DNA of 41,996 bases, taken from the NCBI GenBank assembly GCA_900466875.1, contig UBNQ01000045.1, positions 1 to 41,996 on the forward strand. Reading direction: 5' to 3'. The position numbers and the translations under genes are program-made. Origin of the DNA: Hyphomicrobiales bacterium (GTDB lineage: Bacteria; Pseudomonadota; Alphaproteobacteria; Rhizobiales; Rhizobiaceae). This document shows, piece by piece, positions 1 through 8,060 of this stretch; positions within the stretch are counted from its first letter, which is position 1; every line of letters begins with the position of its first letter. Under the pieces are notes generated by a model. The model had not been told where the DNA came from. It saw only the letters and a program-made list of their open reading frames with translations, and made no database searches.

Positions 1-79
1 CCCGACGTGTCCCGGCCGAAACAAAAAAACGCGCAGGCACCAAGGGACGACTCTGTGTTTCGCTGGCCGTCCTCTGGAC

Positions 80-113
80 AAACAAAAACCCGGCTGGAAA
101 ACCAACCGGGTTT
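80..113 (-). terminator. Rho-independent terminator of trxA
   Basis: An inverted repeat (AAACCCGGCTGG, loop AAAA, CCAACCGGGTTT, one mismatch) is followed, read on the minus strand, by a T-rich tract. It lies about 30 bases past the trxA stop and would end the divL-to-trxA transcript. It directly adjoins the parS-like site at 114-129. I see no gene in bases 1-142. Confidence 0.85.
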
Positions 114-129
114 GGATTCACGTGAAACA
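114..129. other. parS-like ParB-binding site 1
   Basis: The 16-mer GGATTCACGTGAAACA matches the bacterial consensus parS TGTTTCACGTGAAACA at 14 of 16 positions and keeps the central palindrome TTCACGTGAA. It lies between the trxA stop and its terminator, so it is not constrained by coding. The same 17-mer (with a leading T) recurs inside addB. Binding by ParB is inferred from the motif only. Confidence 0.65.
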
Positions 130-142
130 CTTTTTTAACGGC

Positions 143-463
143 TTATGCAGCGCCGGAAATCCAGGCGGCAAGCGCGGTCTTCGGCGCGGCGCCAACCTTG
201 ATGTCGGCCACTTCACCACCCTTGAACATGGCCAGCGTCGGGATCGAGCGAACGCCGAACTGGGCGGCCAGTTCCGGATTTTCGTCGATGTTCAGCTTGG
301 CGACCTTCACCTTGCCGGAAAGTTCGATTGCGATCTCTTCAAGGCTCGGAGCGATCATCTTGCACGGGCCGCACCATTCAGCCCAGAAATCCACGACGAC
401 CGGCTCGGCGGAGTTGAGAACTTCGGCCTGAAAATTGTTGGTATCGACCTTAACGGTAGCCAT
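143..463 (-). CDS. trxA: Thioredoxin
   Basis: This is the small cytoplasmic dithiol-disulfide oxidoreductase that reduces protein disulfides such as those of ribonucleotide reductase and PAPS/methionine sulfoxide reductases. The 106-residue length is typical. The active site WCGPC is at residues 30-34, and the cis-Pro segment RSIPTLAMF is present later in the chain. I chose the ATG at 463 rather than an upstream in-frame start. AAAGGAG sits at the right distance before it, and the protein then begins ATVKVD like known rhizobial thioredoxins. It is the last gene of the minus-strand block after addA, 72 bases downstream of it, and a clear terminator follows. Identification is secure. Confidence 0.96.
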   Translation of the reverse strand: MATVKVDTNNFQAEVLNSAEPVVVDFWAEWCGPCKMIAPSLEEIAIELSGKVKVAKLNIDENPELAAQFGVRSIPTLAMFKGGEVADIKVGAAPKTALAAWISGAA

Positions 464-535
464 AGGGCTCTCCTTTACGATTCTTCGTTGCTGCAAATGT
501 GAGATCGGCATTGATCATTTTCAATGTCCGTCATG

Positions 536-3500
536 TCACTTTGTCTTGAGCTCTGCAAGCGAGCGCGACATCAGGTCGACAGGTAATGTGATGACGTCCG
601 CACTCTCGGTATAGACCAGCACGCAGTCGATCTGCTTGCCGGGATAAAGCGGTTTCAGGATCTCGCGATAGATGGCGAGCTGCGCCCGATGCGTGAGCGG
701 TACCGCCTCGGCCTCCGCCGGCGGCTTGCGGTTGGTCTTGTAGTCGAGAATGATTACCCGGTCGTCCAGTTCCACCAGCCGGTCGATGCGGCCGGAGATC
801 GCATAATCCTGCCCCTCCAGCGCAAGCGTCCCCATGATCGATACTTCCGCCTGGCTGCGCGCGGAAAACACCGGCGCAAGACCTGGGTGCGACAGAACCG
901 ACATGACGCTCCCGACCAGCTTCTCCCGCTCCACCTTCGGCCAGAAACGCGCGGCCCGCTCGGCGTAACGGTACGCCGAGGTTTCACGCTCGCCATCGGA
1001 AAACTCCGTCAGCATCTGCAGCATGCGGTGAACCAGCTTGCCCTTCTGCAGCGCCAGACTGCCGGTCGCCTTCTCGCCGAACAGGGGAGAGGTGACGATC
1101 AGGTCATCCGCATCGTCGTCGATCATCATGCCGACGCCCGAAGGGCTGAGCGGCCGCGGCAATATTTTCATCGGGGGCAGGGGGCGTGACAGGTCACCCG
1201 GCAGGCCAGGCCGTTCCGCCGCCTTATGCTCTTCACGCGCCGCCCGCTCGACACTTCCACCGGCCACGGGAAGCCGCCATTTCAACCCAATCCATTCGCC
1301 ATCCGGCCCGCTGAACGTAGCGGCGCTGCAATGCGCCTCATCAAGCGAAAGTGCTCTCGAAATCATCGCCTGCCAGCTGTCCGGATTGTCGCGCACGCCG
1401 CGATAACCGCAGACGATCAGCCGGTCCGCCGCGCGTGTCATGCCGACATAAAGCAGCCGCCGATATTCCTCTTCCGAAAGCGTCTTCAGCCGCTCCTCGT
1501 CGGCGCTGGTCAGGGCATTCGAAAGCGTCTTGCCCGGCAGCCATGCCGGCACGTCGCCTTGCGCGGTCTTCAACAACCGGAATTTAGGCACATGCGACGG
1601 GATGAAGGATTTCGAATTGCTGTCGACCAGAAACACGACCGGTGCCTCAAGCCCCTTGGAGGCATGCACGGTCATGATCCGCACCTCGTTGCGCCCACCA
1701 TCCTGCTCGCGTTTCACCTCCGGGCTTTCCAGCTCCAAAGTCGAAACGAAAGCCTGCAGCCCGGGCAGACCGGATGTCTCATGGTCCAGCGCAAAGGTCA
1801 GGAATTCGTCCAGAATATCCCCGGCCTCCGTCCCAAGCCGTCCGAGAAATTTTCGACGCCCGCCATATTGCCCGAGAATCCGCGCATAAAGATCATGCGG
1901 GCTCAGCATCCGGGACAGCGCCAGCAGATGCTGCAAACGCTCCGCCGAATCGCGAAAACGCAGCGGCTGCTCCTCGGCAAGCTCAAGAAGCCGCATCCAG
2001 GCACTGGTATTCTCGGCGCGCAGGGCGGCAACCTCAAAAACCTCCTCTTCGGACAGATCAAACAACGGGCTCTTCAAAAGTGCCGCCAGAGAAAGATCGT
2101 CTTGCGGCAAGAGCATGAAACGTCCAAGTGCAAGCAGATCCTGCACCGCGATATGGCTGGTCAGCCGCAACCGGTCGGCACCGGCCACCGGAATATTGTC
2201 ACGCCGTTTCAACGCCCTTGTCAGCGCGTTGACGAATGCATCGCGCTTGCGCACCAGAACCAGAATATCGCCCGGCTCGATCGGACGTTCCACGCCCTTT
2301 TCGATCACCGTTTCACGGCCGATCATCTCGCCGATCCGATCGGCGATCCGTGCCGCAAGAATGGCAGCCGGCGCCTTGTCCGGCGTCGAATCGAAGGGAG
2401 CGGTCCAGTCCTCCTCCTGCTCCGAAACTTCCGGCGCCACGACATCCCAAAGATCGACGGCCCCGGCATGACCCATCCGGTTGGAGCGGTGCTGAACCGC
2501 GTCACCAATCGCCGAAAGCCCCTTGGCATTCTCTTCCAGCGAAAACACCTGGTCGACGGCCGAGAGAACATCCGCCGTGGAACGGAAGGACAGCGGCAGG
2601 CGGATGGCGTGAAACGGCTGGCCGCTGCCGGTCACCTGTTTCTGCGTCGCACTGCGCTCCTCGGCAAACCGTTCCGGCCGCGCGCCCTGAAAGGAATAGA
2701 TCGACTGCTTTTCGTCACCCACCGCAAAAATCGTCCGCAGCGTCTCACGGGCGCTCGTGCCGGAATAGAAATCCTCCGCCAGCGACTTGATCACCGTCCA
2801 CTGGATCGGACTGGTATCCTGCGCCTCGTCGACCAGGATATGGTCGATGCCCTGGTCGAGCTTGTAATGTACCCAGGCACCGACGCCGTCGCGGGTCAGG
2901 AGATCGGCCGTCCTGGCAATCAGGTCCTCGAAGTCCAGCAGGCTACGGCGTCTCTTCAGCTCCTCGTAATCCTCGGTCAACCGCGCCGCCAAGGTGAGCG
3001 CCGCCTTGGTCGCGGAAAACATCCGGATCAGCCGCAGCCGGTCTTGGCACGCAAGCACATGGTTACGGGCATCATCGATAGCACCGGCGAGCTCCGGAGC
3101 AATCTTTGTCATAGCCGAGGCAATCAGGCTGCGATCGGCCTTCACCGTGCCCTTGGCGGTAAGGAATATCGAATCGAGATGTTCCGCACGTTTGAAAGGA
3201 TCCGTCTCCTTTGCCGCCACGCGCAATCCGTAAGCCACGGCATGTACCGTGGAACCGCCCTTCTGGTCGGCAAGCGAAAGATAGAGATCGAGCGTGATCC
3301 CCGAAAGCCCTGGAAGCGGCCAGTAGCTGCCAGCCACACTCTCTTCCGTGTCGGCCGGCCCAAGCCCAAGAATGCGTTTCAGTTCTTGCCCGATACCGCC
3401 ATGGCGTTCAGCCGAGGCCGTGAAACGCCGGATCGCCGTCCGGTTCGCCACGATATCGGCAAGCAGCGCCTCCAGCCCGAACTCATCACCGAGATCGAGC

Positions 3501-4108
3501 ACATGCGCAAAAGCTTCTGCCAGGTCCGGATCGTCCTCAGCCGAAGTGGCGGTCAAAAGCGAGCGCCGCGCTTCCGCCAGAAGTGCCGATGCCGCCCGGT
3601 CGTCGAGCACGGAAAAATGCCCTGCAACATTGGCCTCAAGCGGAAATTGGTGCAGCAGCGCCTCGCAGAAGGCATGAATGGTCTGGATCTTCAGCCCGCC
3701 CGGCGTTTCAAGCGCTTTCGCAAAAAGCCGGCGCGCTTCGGAAACTTTCATCGAATCCGGCTCAACACCTTCGATCGCCGTTATCCGCCTGCGCAGCTCG
3801 TGACTGGAAAGCACCGTCCATTCCGACAGCCGCTGGAACACCCGGTTCGACATTTCCGATGCCGCAGCCTTGGTATAGGTAAGGCACAAAATGGAGGAGG
3901 GGCGGCAGCCCGCCAGCAGCAGCCGGATCACCCGCTGGGTCAGCACATGCGTCTTGCCAGAACCGGCATTGGCCGAAACCCAGGCGGAGCTTGCCGGATC
4001 TGAGGCACGCGATTGCTGCAGCGTGGTCCAGTCGATCCACTGCCTCGGCTCGTCGCCGGTCGGAAGATCGTCCATCGCCAAAACATCGTCGGTGAGATGT
4101 TCACTCAT
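536..4108 (-). CDS. addA: AddA helicase-nuclease, double-strand break repair
   Basis: This is the UvrD-type ATPase/3'-5' helicase and nuclease subunit of AddAB, which resects double-strand ends for RecA. It has about 1190 residues, the family size. Walker A ANAGSGKT is at residues 46-53, the Walker B region LVDEAQD near 426, then GDEKQSIYSFQGA, the motif V/VI elements TVHASKGLE and LYVGMTRA, and a C-terminal nuclease with DYKTN near 1121. I chose the ATG at 4108, which overlaps the addB stop by 8 bases (ATGAGTGA), so translation is probably coupled. The 40 extra residues of the longest reading frame come from addB sequence in another frame. A long open frame on the opposite strand (1226-4003) is a codon-bias shadow. 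Confidence 0.95.
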   Translation of the reverse strand: MSEHLTDDVLAMDDLPTGDEPRQWIDWTTLQQSRASDPASSAWVSANAGSGKTHVLTQRVIRLLLAGCRPSSILCLTYTKAAASEMSNRVFQRLSEWTVLSSHELRRRITAIEGVEPDSMKVSEARRLFAKALETPGGLKIQTIHAFCEALLHQFPLEANVAGHFSVLDDRAASALLAEARRSLLTATSAEDDPDLAEAFAHVLDLGDEFGLEALLADIVANRTAIRRFTASAERHGGIGQELKRILGLGPADTEESVAGSYWPLPGLSGITLDLYLSLADQKGGSTVHAVAYGLRVAAKETDPFKRAEHLDSIFLTAKGTVKADRSLIASAMTKIAPELAGAIDDARNHVLACQDRLRLIRMFSATKAALTLAARLTEDYEELKRRRSLLDFEDLIARTADLLTRDGVGAWVHYKLDQGIDHILVDEAQDTSPIQWTVIKSLAEDFYSGTSARETLRTIFAVGDEKQSIYSFQGARPERFAEERSATQKQVTGSGQPFHAIRLPLSFRSTADVLSAVDQVFSLEENAKGLSAIGDAVQHRSNRMGHAGAVDLWDVVAPEVSEQEEDWTAPFDSTPDKAPAAILAARIADRIGEMIGRETVIEKGVERPIEPGDILVLVRKRDAFVNALTRALKRRDNIPVAGADRLRLTSHIAVQDLLALGRFMLLPQDDLSLAALLKSPLFDLSEEEVFEVAALRAENTSAWMRLLELAEEQPLRFRDSAERLQHLLALSRMLSPHDLYARILGQYGGRRKFLGRLGTEAGDILDEFLTFALDHETSGLPGLQAFVSTLELESPEVKREQDGGRNEVRIMTVHASKGLEAPVVFLVDSNSKSFIPSHVPKFRLLKTAQGDVPAWLPGKTLSNALTSADEERLKTLSEEEYRRLLYVGMTRAADRLIVCGYRGVRDNPDSWQAMISRALSLDEAHCSAATFSGPDGEWIGLKWRLPVAGGSVERAAREEHKAAERPGLPGDLSRPLPPMKILPRPLSPSGVGMMIDDDADDLIVTSPLFGEKATGSLALQKGKLVHRMLQMLTEFSDGERETSAYRYAERAARFWPKVEREKLVGSVMSVLSHPGLAPVFSARSQAEVSIMGTLALEGQDYAISGRIDRLVELDDRVIILDYKTNRKPPAEAEAVPLTHRAQLAIYREILKPLYPGKQIDCVLVYTESADVITLPVDLMSRSLAELKTK

Positions 4109-7100
4109 CGGCTTCGCCCTCTCCGTCGTCATCCGCCGTCGACCATTCCGCAACCCGGGCGAGGTGATCGTATTCACCGCCGAAATCGCCCTGCGCAAAC
4201 GGCACCAGCCGCGAAGCGAAACCGGCATCGCCGCTTCTCAGTTTCAGCACGAATTTGGTCAGCTGATCGATCGAGTCCTGCGCCAGATCGATTGCCGATT
4301 TCGGCTGCCGTTTGGCGGTGGCCGCCGATCCCTCATTGTTCACCCGTTCCGCCTTGAACCGGTCTCCCGGTCTCAGCCGCACGTAAAGAAGATCGCCCGG
4401 CCGCTGCACGCCCATCGCCTTGAACGCCCCGGCCTGCAGCGCCGCGGCCTCCAGCGCCAATTGCGGATCGAGCAGCGCGCGGGCCTGTGACACGGAAGGG
4501 CTCAGCCCCGTCTTGTAATCGACGATATCGGCATTGCCCGATCCCATCAGATCGATCCGGTCGGCAATCCCGGTCACCCGGATCCCGGCCGCTTCCACCT
4601 CGAATCCGGCACCGGCTTCCGTCACCGTGCTGCGCACATCCGGCGCTCGCTTTTCTTCCCAGTCCAGAAATGCCTTCGCCACTTCAACGAAACGCGGCCG
4701 CCAGACCCGGTCGATATGCGGCGGCAACTGTTCGGCATCGAACAGCTCCTGCGTGATCCGCATCATGGATTCACGTGAAACATTGCTGCCCGGCTTGTGG
4801 CCTTCGCGAGTGTAGCGGTCGATGATCGCGTGATAGAGATTGCCGCGCTCCCGCGCGCCCGGATCCTCGTTGAACGGCGCCAGCGGATCGAGCTTCAGGA
4901 TACGGCGCGCATAGACGGAATAGGGGTCACGCCGCAACCGGCCGACCTCGCTGAAAGAATATTTTACCGGCTGCAGTTCTGCCGGAGGCCTGGGGGCAGG
5001 GCGCTTTGCCGGAGCCTGGTTCTCACCCTGGTCGATCAGCGAAGCCCAGTGGCGATAATCCTCGCCGCGCTTTTTCAATCCGTCAGCAAAAGCCTTGCCG
5101 CCAAGTGCCAGCAATCTCTGCAGCCAGCGGGAGGCCACCGTCGGCGTCGCACCCTGCCGCAGCGAGCGAGAAAAGATCAGGTTGCGCGTGCCGCAGGCCA
5201 TTTCAAAGTCGTGCGCCAGCTGGCCGATCCGTCGCTCCGGCGGCTCCAGCCCCATATCGGTCTTCATCGAGCGCGACAGGAAGGGGTTGTTGACAGTCTG
5301 CCCCGGCCACGATCCCTCGTTCAGCCCGCCTAGGATCATCGTGTCGACGCTCTGCAATCGCGCTTCCAGCGTACCGAAGATGAACACCCGCGGATGTGCA
5401 AGCGAGCGGGGTTTCACCGCACCACCGGTGGTGAGTGCCATGACGATGTCGATCCATTGTGGCCCGTCTGCATCGATCTGGCCATCGGTCTCCATCACCT
5501 CACCAAGCAGGCTGGAAAGCTGCTCGCCCGCCTCGCCTGACCAGAGCGCGGCAAGATCGCCACGCTCGTCGATTGCGATCGCCTCCAGCACCTTGCCGGT
5601 GCGGCTCGCCCATTCCGACAGCGGCAGTTTCGCAGTCAGTCCGCGTCCATCGGCGCGCCGGTGAACGAAAGCGCTGACCAGCGGTTCGACCGCATCGGTG
5701 ATCCGTCGGGCCACATCACGCGCCATATCGATTGCGTCTTCCGGCAGCGAGTTGCGCCACTGCGGCGTATGGCGCTCATCCTGAAGCGCCGCCAACCGGA
5801 TTTCCAGCATCGGTTCTAGCGTCGAAATATCCATCTCGCCGACACCGCCGCGCAAGGCGAGAACCTCGAGCGCATCGATGGCGGCCCTGAGGTCGGGAGC
5901 AGGCAGGCCGAGCCGCATCAACGGATGTTTCATCAAACCGACGATCGCGACCGGATCGCCGGGCCGAAGTGCGGCTTCCAGAAGCAACTGGGTCAACGTG
6001 CCCTGCGGCGTACCCGATAGCGCCGAACCGGCCGAATCGTCGGCGAGAATACCGAACCGTGCAAGTTCCGCCGTCACCCGCCGGCCAAGTGCACGGTCGG
6101 GAGTAATCAGCGCCGCCTGCGCAGCATTGCCGTTTCGGCCTGGCTTCTGCAGCGCCAGACGCAACGCGATCGCGATCGCCACCGCTTCCTCGCGTTCATT
6201 GGCAGCCTCGATCAGCGACACGTCGGCAAAGGCTGCACCAAGCGCCTCAAGATCCGCACCATCACGCCATTCGCTCCAACGGTCGGTCGCCTTGGCCGGA
6301 ACCAGCGCCTGCGAGATCGCAGCGGCCCGGAATGCAAGAGCGGCCGGAACCTCTCCGATGATCCCGACATCGCCCCTTACCGCGCCGATCTTCTTCAACA
6401 GCTTGGAAAGTCCGAATTGCGAATGGCTGCGGCTGGCGGGATCGGGTTTTCCGTCAAAACTCTCTTCCTCGACGATTGCCCATTGGTCATCCGGCATGGA
6501 TGTATCGAGCCCCGGAAGCACGACCGTACCGTTCGGCAACCGGGAAATCGCCGCGATCAGTTCCGCCGCCGCCGGCACCGAGCCCGTCGATCCGGCCACG
6601 ATCACAGGTCCATTATGCTCCCGCTCACCGATCCGCCGCGCTTCGCTGCGCAGGATCGCAGCGCGATGTTTGGCAGGGGAGGAGCGTTTCAGCTCCTCCA
6701 GCCGGACGGGCCAGAAGGCGCTGGCAATCTTCAAGAACTCGGCGGTCAGCTGCCACCAGAGCGCATGTTCGCCGGTCTGCAGATTATCGAGATCCGCCCA
6801 GTCGCGCTCTTCCGTCTCGATCGCATCCAGCAGTTCGGCAAGTGCACGGGCAAGCCAGATCGCATCCGCGGGGCTGGCCGGCGCCACGAGCGGCGATTCG
6901 GAATGCACGTCGAGCACGATCTTCGGCAGCTGGTTGCGCCACGCAAGGATAAGCCGGCCAAGCTCCAGAAGCCGCGACGTTCCGCCGATCGGCAAAGCCA
7001 GATCCATCTCTTCGGGCGCCACGAGATCGAAAAAGCCGCTATCGTCATCCGTCTCACCCAGCGGACGGATCACCGGCAGGATGGCTGCCCTACCGCCGAG

Positions 7101-7304
7101 CAGATCGACGAATTCCGAGCGCAGCACGCGGGCGGAACGCCGCGTCGGCACGAAGATCGTTACATCTGCAAGAGACAGTGGATCGGAAGGATCGTAGCGG
7201 AAATTCTCGTTTAGCCGGCCGTCGCAAAGTGCTGCGGCCAGCGTCTTGAGAAATGGCACGCCCGATGGGATCGAAAACAGTCGTTTCTGCCGGGCATCAG
7301 ACAT
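4101..7304 (-). CDS. addB: AddB, double-strand break repair nuclease subunit
   Basis: This is the second subunit of AddAB: an inactivated helicase fold with a C-terminal RecB-family nuclease that cuts the other strand. It has 1067 residues and matches the alphaproteobacterial AddB type. The N-terminal part contains VTIFVPTRRSARVL, and I see no canonical Walker A there. The nuclease signature GIADRID...DYKTG is near residues 915-932. The segment before it, LRRDPYSVYARRIL, has Arg where iron-sulfur AddB/RecB-like nucleases carry Cys, and the last 300 residues contain no Cys. addA overlaps its 3' end, and murU ends 3 bases before its start codon. A parS-like 16-mer lies inside the gene at 4767-4782. 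Confidence 0.93.
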   Translation of the reverse strand: MSDARQKRLFSIPSGVPFLKTLAAALCDGRLNENFRYDPSDPLSLADVTIFVPTRRSARVLRSEFVDLLGGRAAILPVIRPLGETDDDSGFFDLVAPEEMDLALPIGGTSRLLELGRLILAWRNQLPKIVLDVHSESPLVAPASPADAIWLARALAELLDAIETEERDWADLDNLQTGEHALWWQLTAEFLKIASAFWPVRLEELKRSSPAKHRAAILRSEARRIGEREHNGPVIVAGSTGSVPAAAELIAAISRLPNGTVVLPGLDTSMPDDQWAIVEEESFDGKPDPASRSHSQFGLSKLLKKIGAVRGDVGIIGEVPAALAFRAAAISQALVPAKATDRWSEWRDGADLEALGAAFADVSLIEAANEREEAVAIAIALRLALQKPGRNGNAAQAALITPDRALGRRVTAELARFGILADDSAGSALSGTPQGTLTQLLLEAALRPGDPVAIVGLMKHPLMRLGLPAPDLRAAIDALEVLALRGGVGEMDISTLEPMLEIRLAALQDERHTPQWRNSLPEDAIDMARDVARRITDAVEPLVSAFVHRRADGRGLTAKLPLSEWASRTGKVLEAIAIDERGDLAALWSGEAGEQLSSLLGEVMETDGQIDADGPQWIDIVMALTTGGAVKPRSLAHPRVFIFGTLEARLQSVDTMILGGLNEGSWPGQTVNNPFLSRSMKTDMGLEPPERRIGQLAHDFEMACGTRNLIFSRSLRQGATPTVASRWLQRLLALGGKAFADGLKKRGEDYRHWASLIDQGENQAPAKRPAPRPPAELQPVKYSFSEVGRLRRDPYSVYARRILKLDPLAPFNEDPGARERGNLYHAIIDRYTREGHKPGSNVSRESMMRITQELFDAEQLPPHIDRVWRPRFVEVAKAFLDWEEKRAPDVRSTVTEAGAGFEVEAAGIRVTGIADRIDLMGSGNADIVDYKTGLSPSVSQARALLDPQLALEAAALQAGAFKAMGVQRPGDLLYVRLRPGDRFKAERVNNEGSAATAKRQPKSAIDLAQDSIDQLTKFVLKLRSGDAGFASRLVPFAQGDFGGEYDHLARVAEWSTADDDGEGEADE
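4767..4782. other. parS-like ParB-binding site 2 (inside addB)
   Basis: GGATTCACGTGAAACA is identical to site 1 at 114-129, and the identity includes the T before it (17 bases). It matches parS consensus at 14 of 16 positions. It lies within the addB coding sequence, and parS sites inside genes are common. Function is inferred from the motif and from its exact repetition 4.65 kb away. Confidence 0.65.
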
Positions 7305-7307
7305 GGA

Positions 7308-8048
7308 TCAAACCTTTGCGGTATAGCGGGCAATCACGGCCTCGGCCTCGGGCAGCGCCTCCGGCGTGCCGACGGTAATCCATTCGCCCTCCATCACAAG
7401 ACCGAAAAGCCGGCCTTTTTGAATCGCCCTGTCGAAATAGATATTCAGGTTGAAAGCATCATTCGGCGCGTCATCGAGAAGCGAGGAATGCAAAACGATC
7501 GCACCGGCGTAAACGACCGGGTTGTCGCCCTCGGCATATCGGCTCAGCCGCCCGTCCGTATCGAGCTGAAAGTCCTTTTTGCCGTTATGCCCCGTGGTGC
7601 GGTCCAGCGGCACGCAGAGCAGTGCCATGTCCATTCGCTCGGGATCGAAGAATCCGGCTAACTGTTGGAGGTTGGTGAGTGCGCCTGGCGTCTCGCCGAT
7701 CCAGAAGAGATCGGCGTTCATCACATAGACGATGCCGGGATCGAGCAGCGCAAGACCCTTCTTCAACCCGCCGCCGGAATTCATCAACCCGGCGCGTTCG
7801 TCTGAAATGACGATGTCGAGGCGCGGATAGGCGGCAAGATGCGCTTCCATCCGGTCGGCGAAATGATGCACGTTGACAACGGCGCGGGTGACGCCCGCAT
7901 CCGCCAGCGCATCCAGCCCGTAATCGATCATCGGCTTGCCGGCGACCGGCACCAGCGGTTTCGGCATCGTATCGGTAATGGGTCTCAGGCGCGTGCCAAG
8001 CCCGGCGGCAAGCACGACGGCCTGCGTGAGTGGAGCCAATGTCATCAT
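7308..8048 (-). CDS. murU: MurNAc-1-phosphate uridylyltransferase-type nucleotidyltransferase
   Basis: A nucleotidyltransferase of 246 residues. The NTP-binding loop LAAGLGTRLRP begins at residue 13, and MPKPLVPVAGKPM, the usual lysine-containing segment, follows. MurU makes UDP-MurNAc from MurNAc-1-phosphate in peptidoglycan recycling, bypassing de novo MurA. The specific call rests on context: the upstream neighbour, 12 bases away, carries an AmgK-like sugar kinase domain, and AmgK plus MurU form that pathway in proteobacteria. From fold alone it could be another sugar-1-phosphate nucleotidyltransferase. Two ATGs in tandem (8048, 8045) can both serve as start. It is 3 bases upstream of addB and in the same transcript. 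Confidence 0.82.
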   Translation of the reverse strand: MMTLAPLTQAVVLAAGLGTRLRPITDTMPKPLVPVAGKPMIDYGLDALADAGVTRAVVNVHHFADRMEAHLAAYPRLDIVISDERAGLMNSGGGLKKGLALLDPGIVYVMNADLFWIGETPGALTNLQQLAGFFDPERMDMALLCVPLDRTTGHNGKKDFQLDTDGRLSRYAEGDNPVVYAGAIVLHSSLLDDAPNDAFNLNIYFDRAIQKGRLFGLVMEGEWITVGTPEALPEAEAVIARYTAKV

Positions 8049-8060
8049 CGAATGCCGTCT

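Noticed and set aside
1..142. A gene end (for example folC) at the left edge
   Set aside because: folC often neighbours trxA in this family, but I see no conserved coding sequence in these bases beyond the trxA terminator and the parS-like site.
1226..4003. 925-codon open frame on the plus strand opposite addA
   Set aside because: It mirrors addA codons in a high-GC gene, has no ribosome site, and its translation is rich in Arg, Gln and His with no recognisable domain. addA on the other strand is unmistakable.
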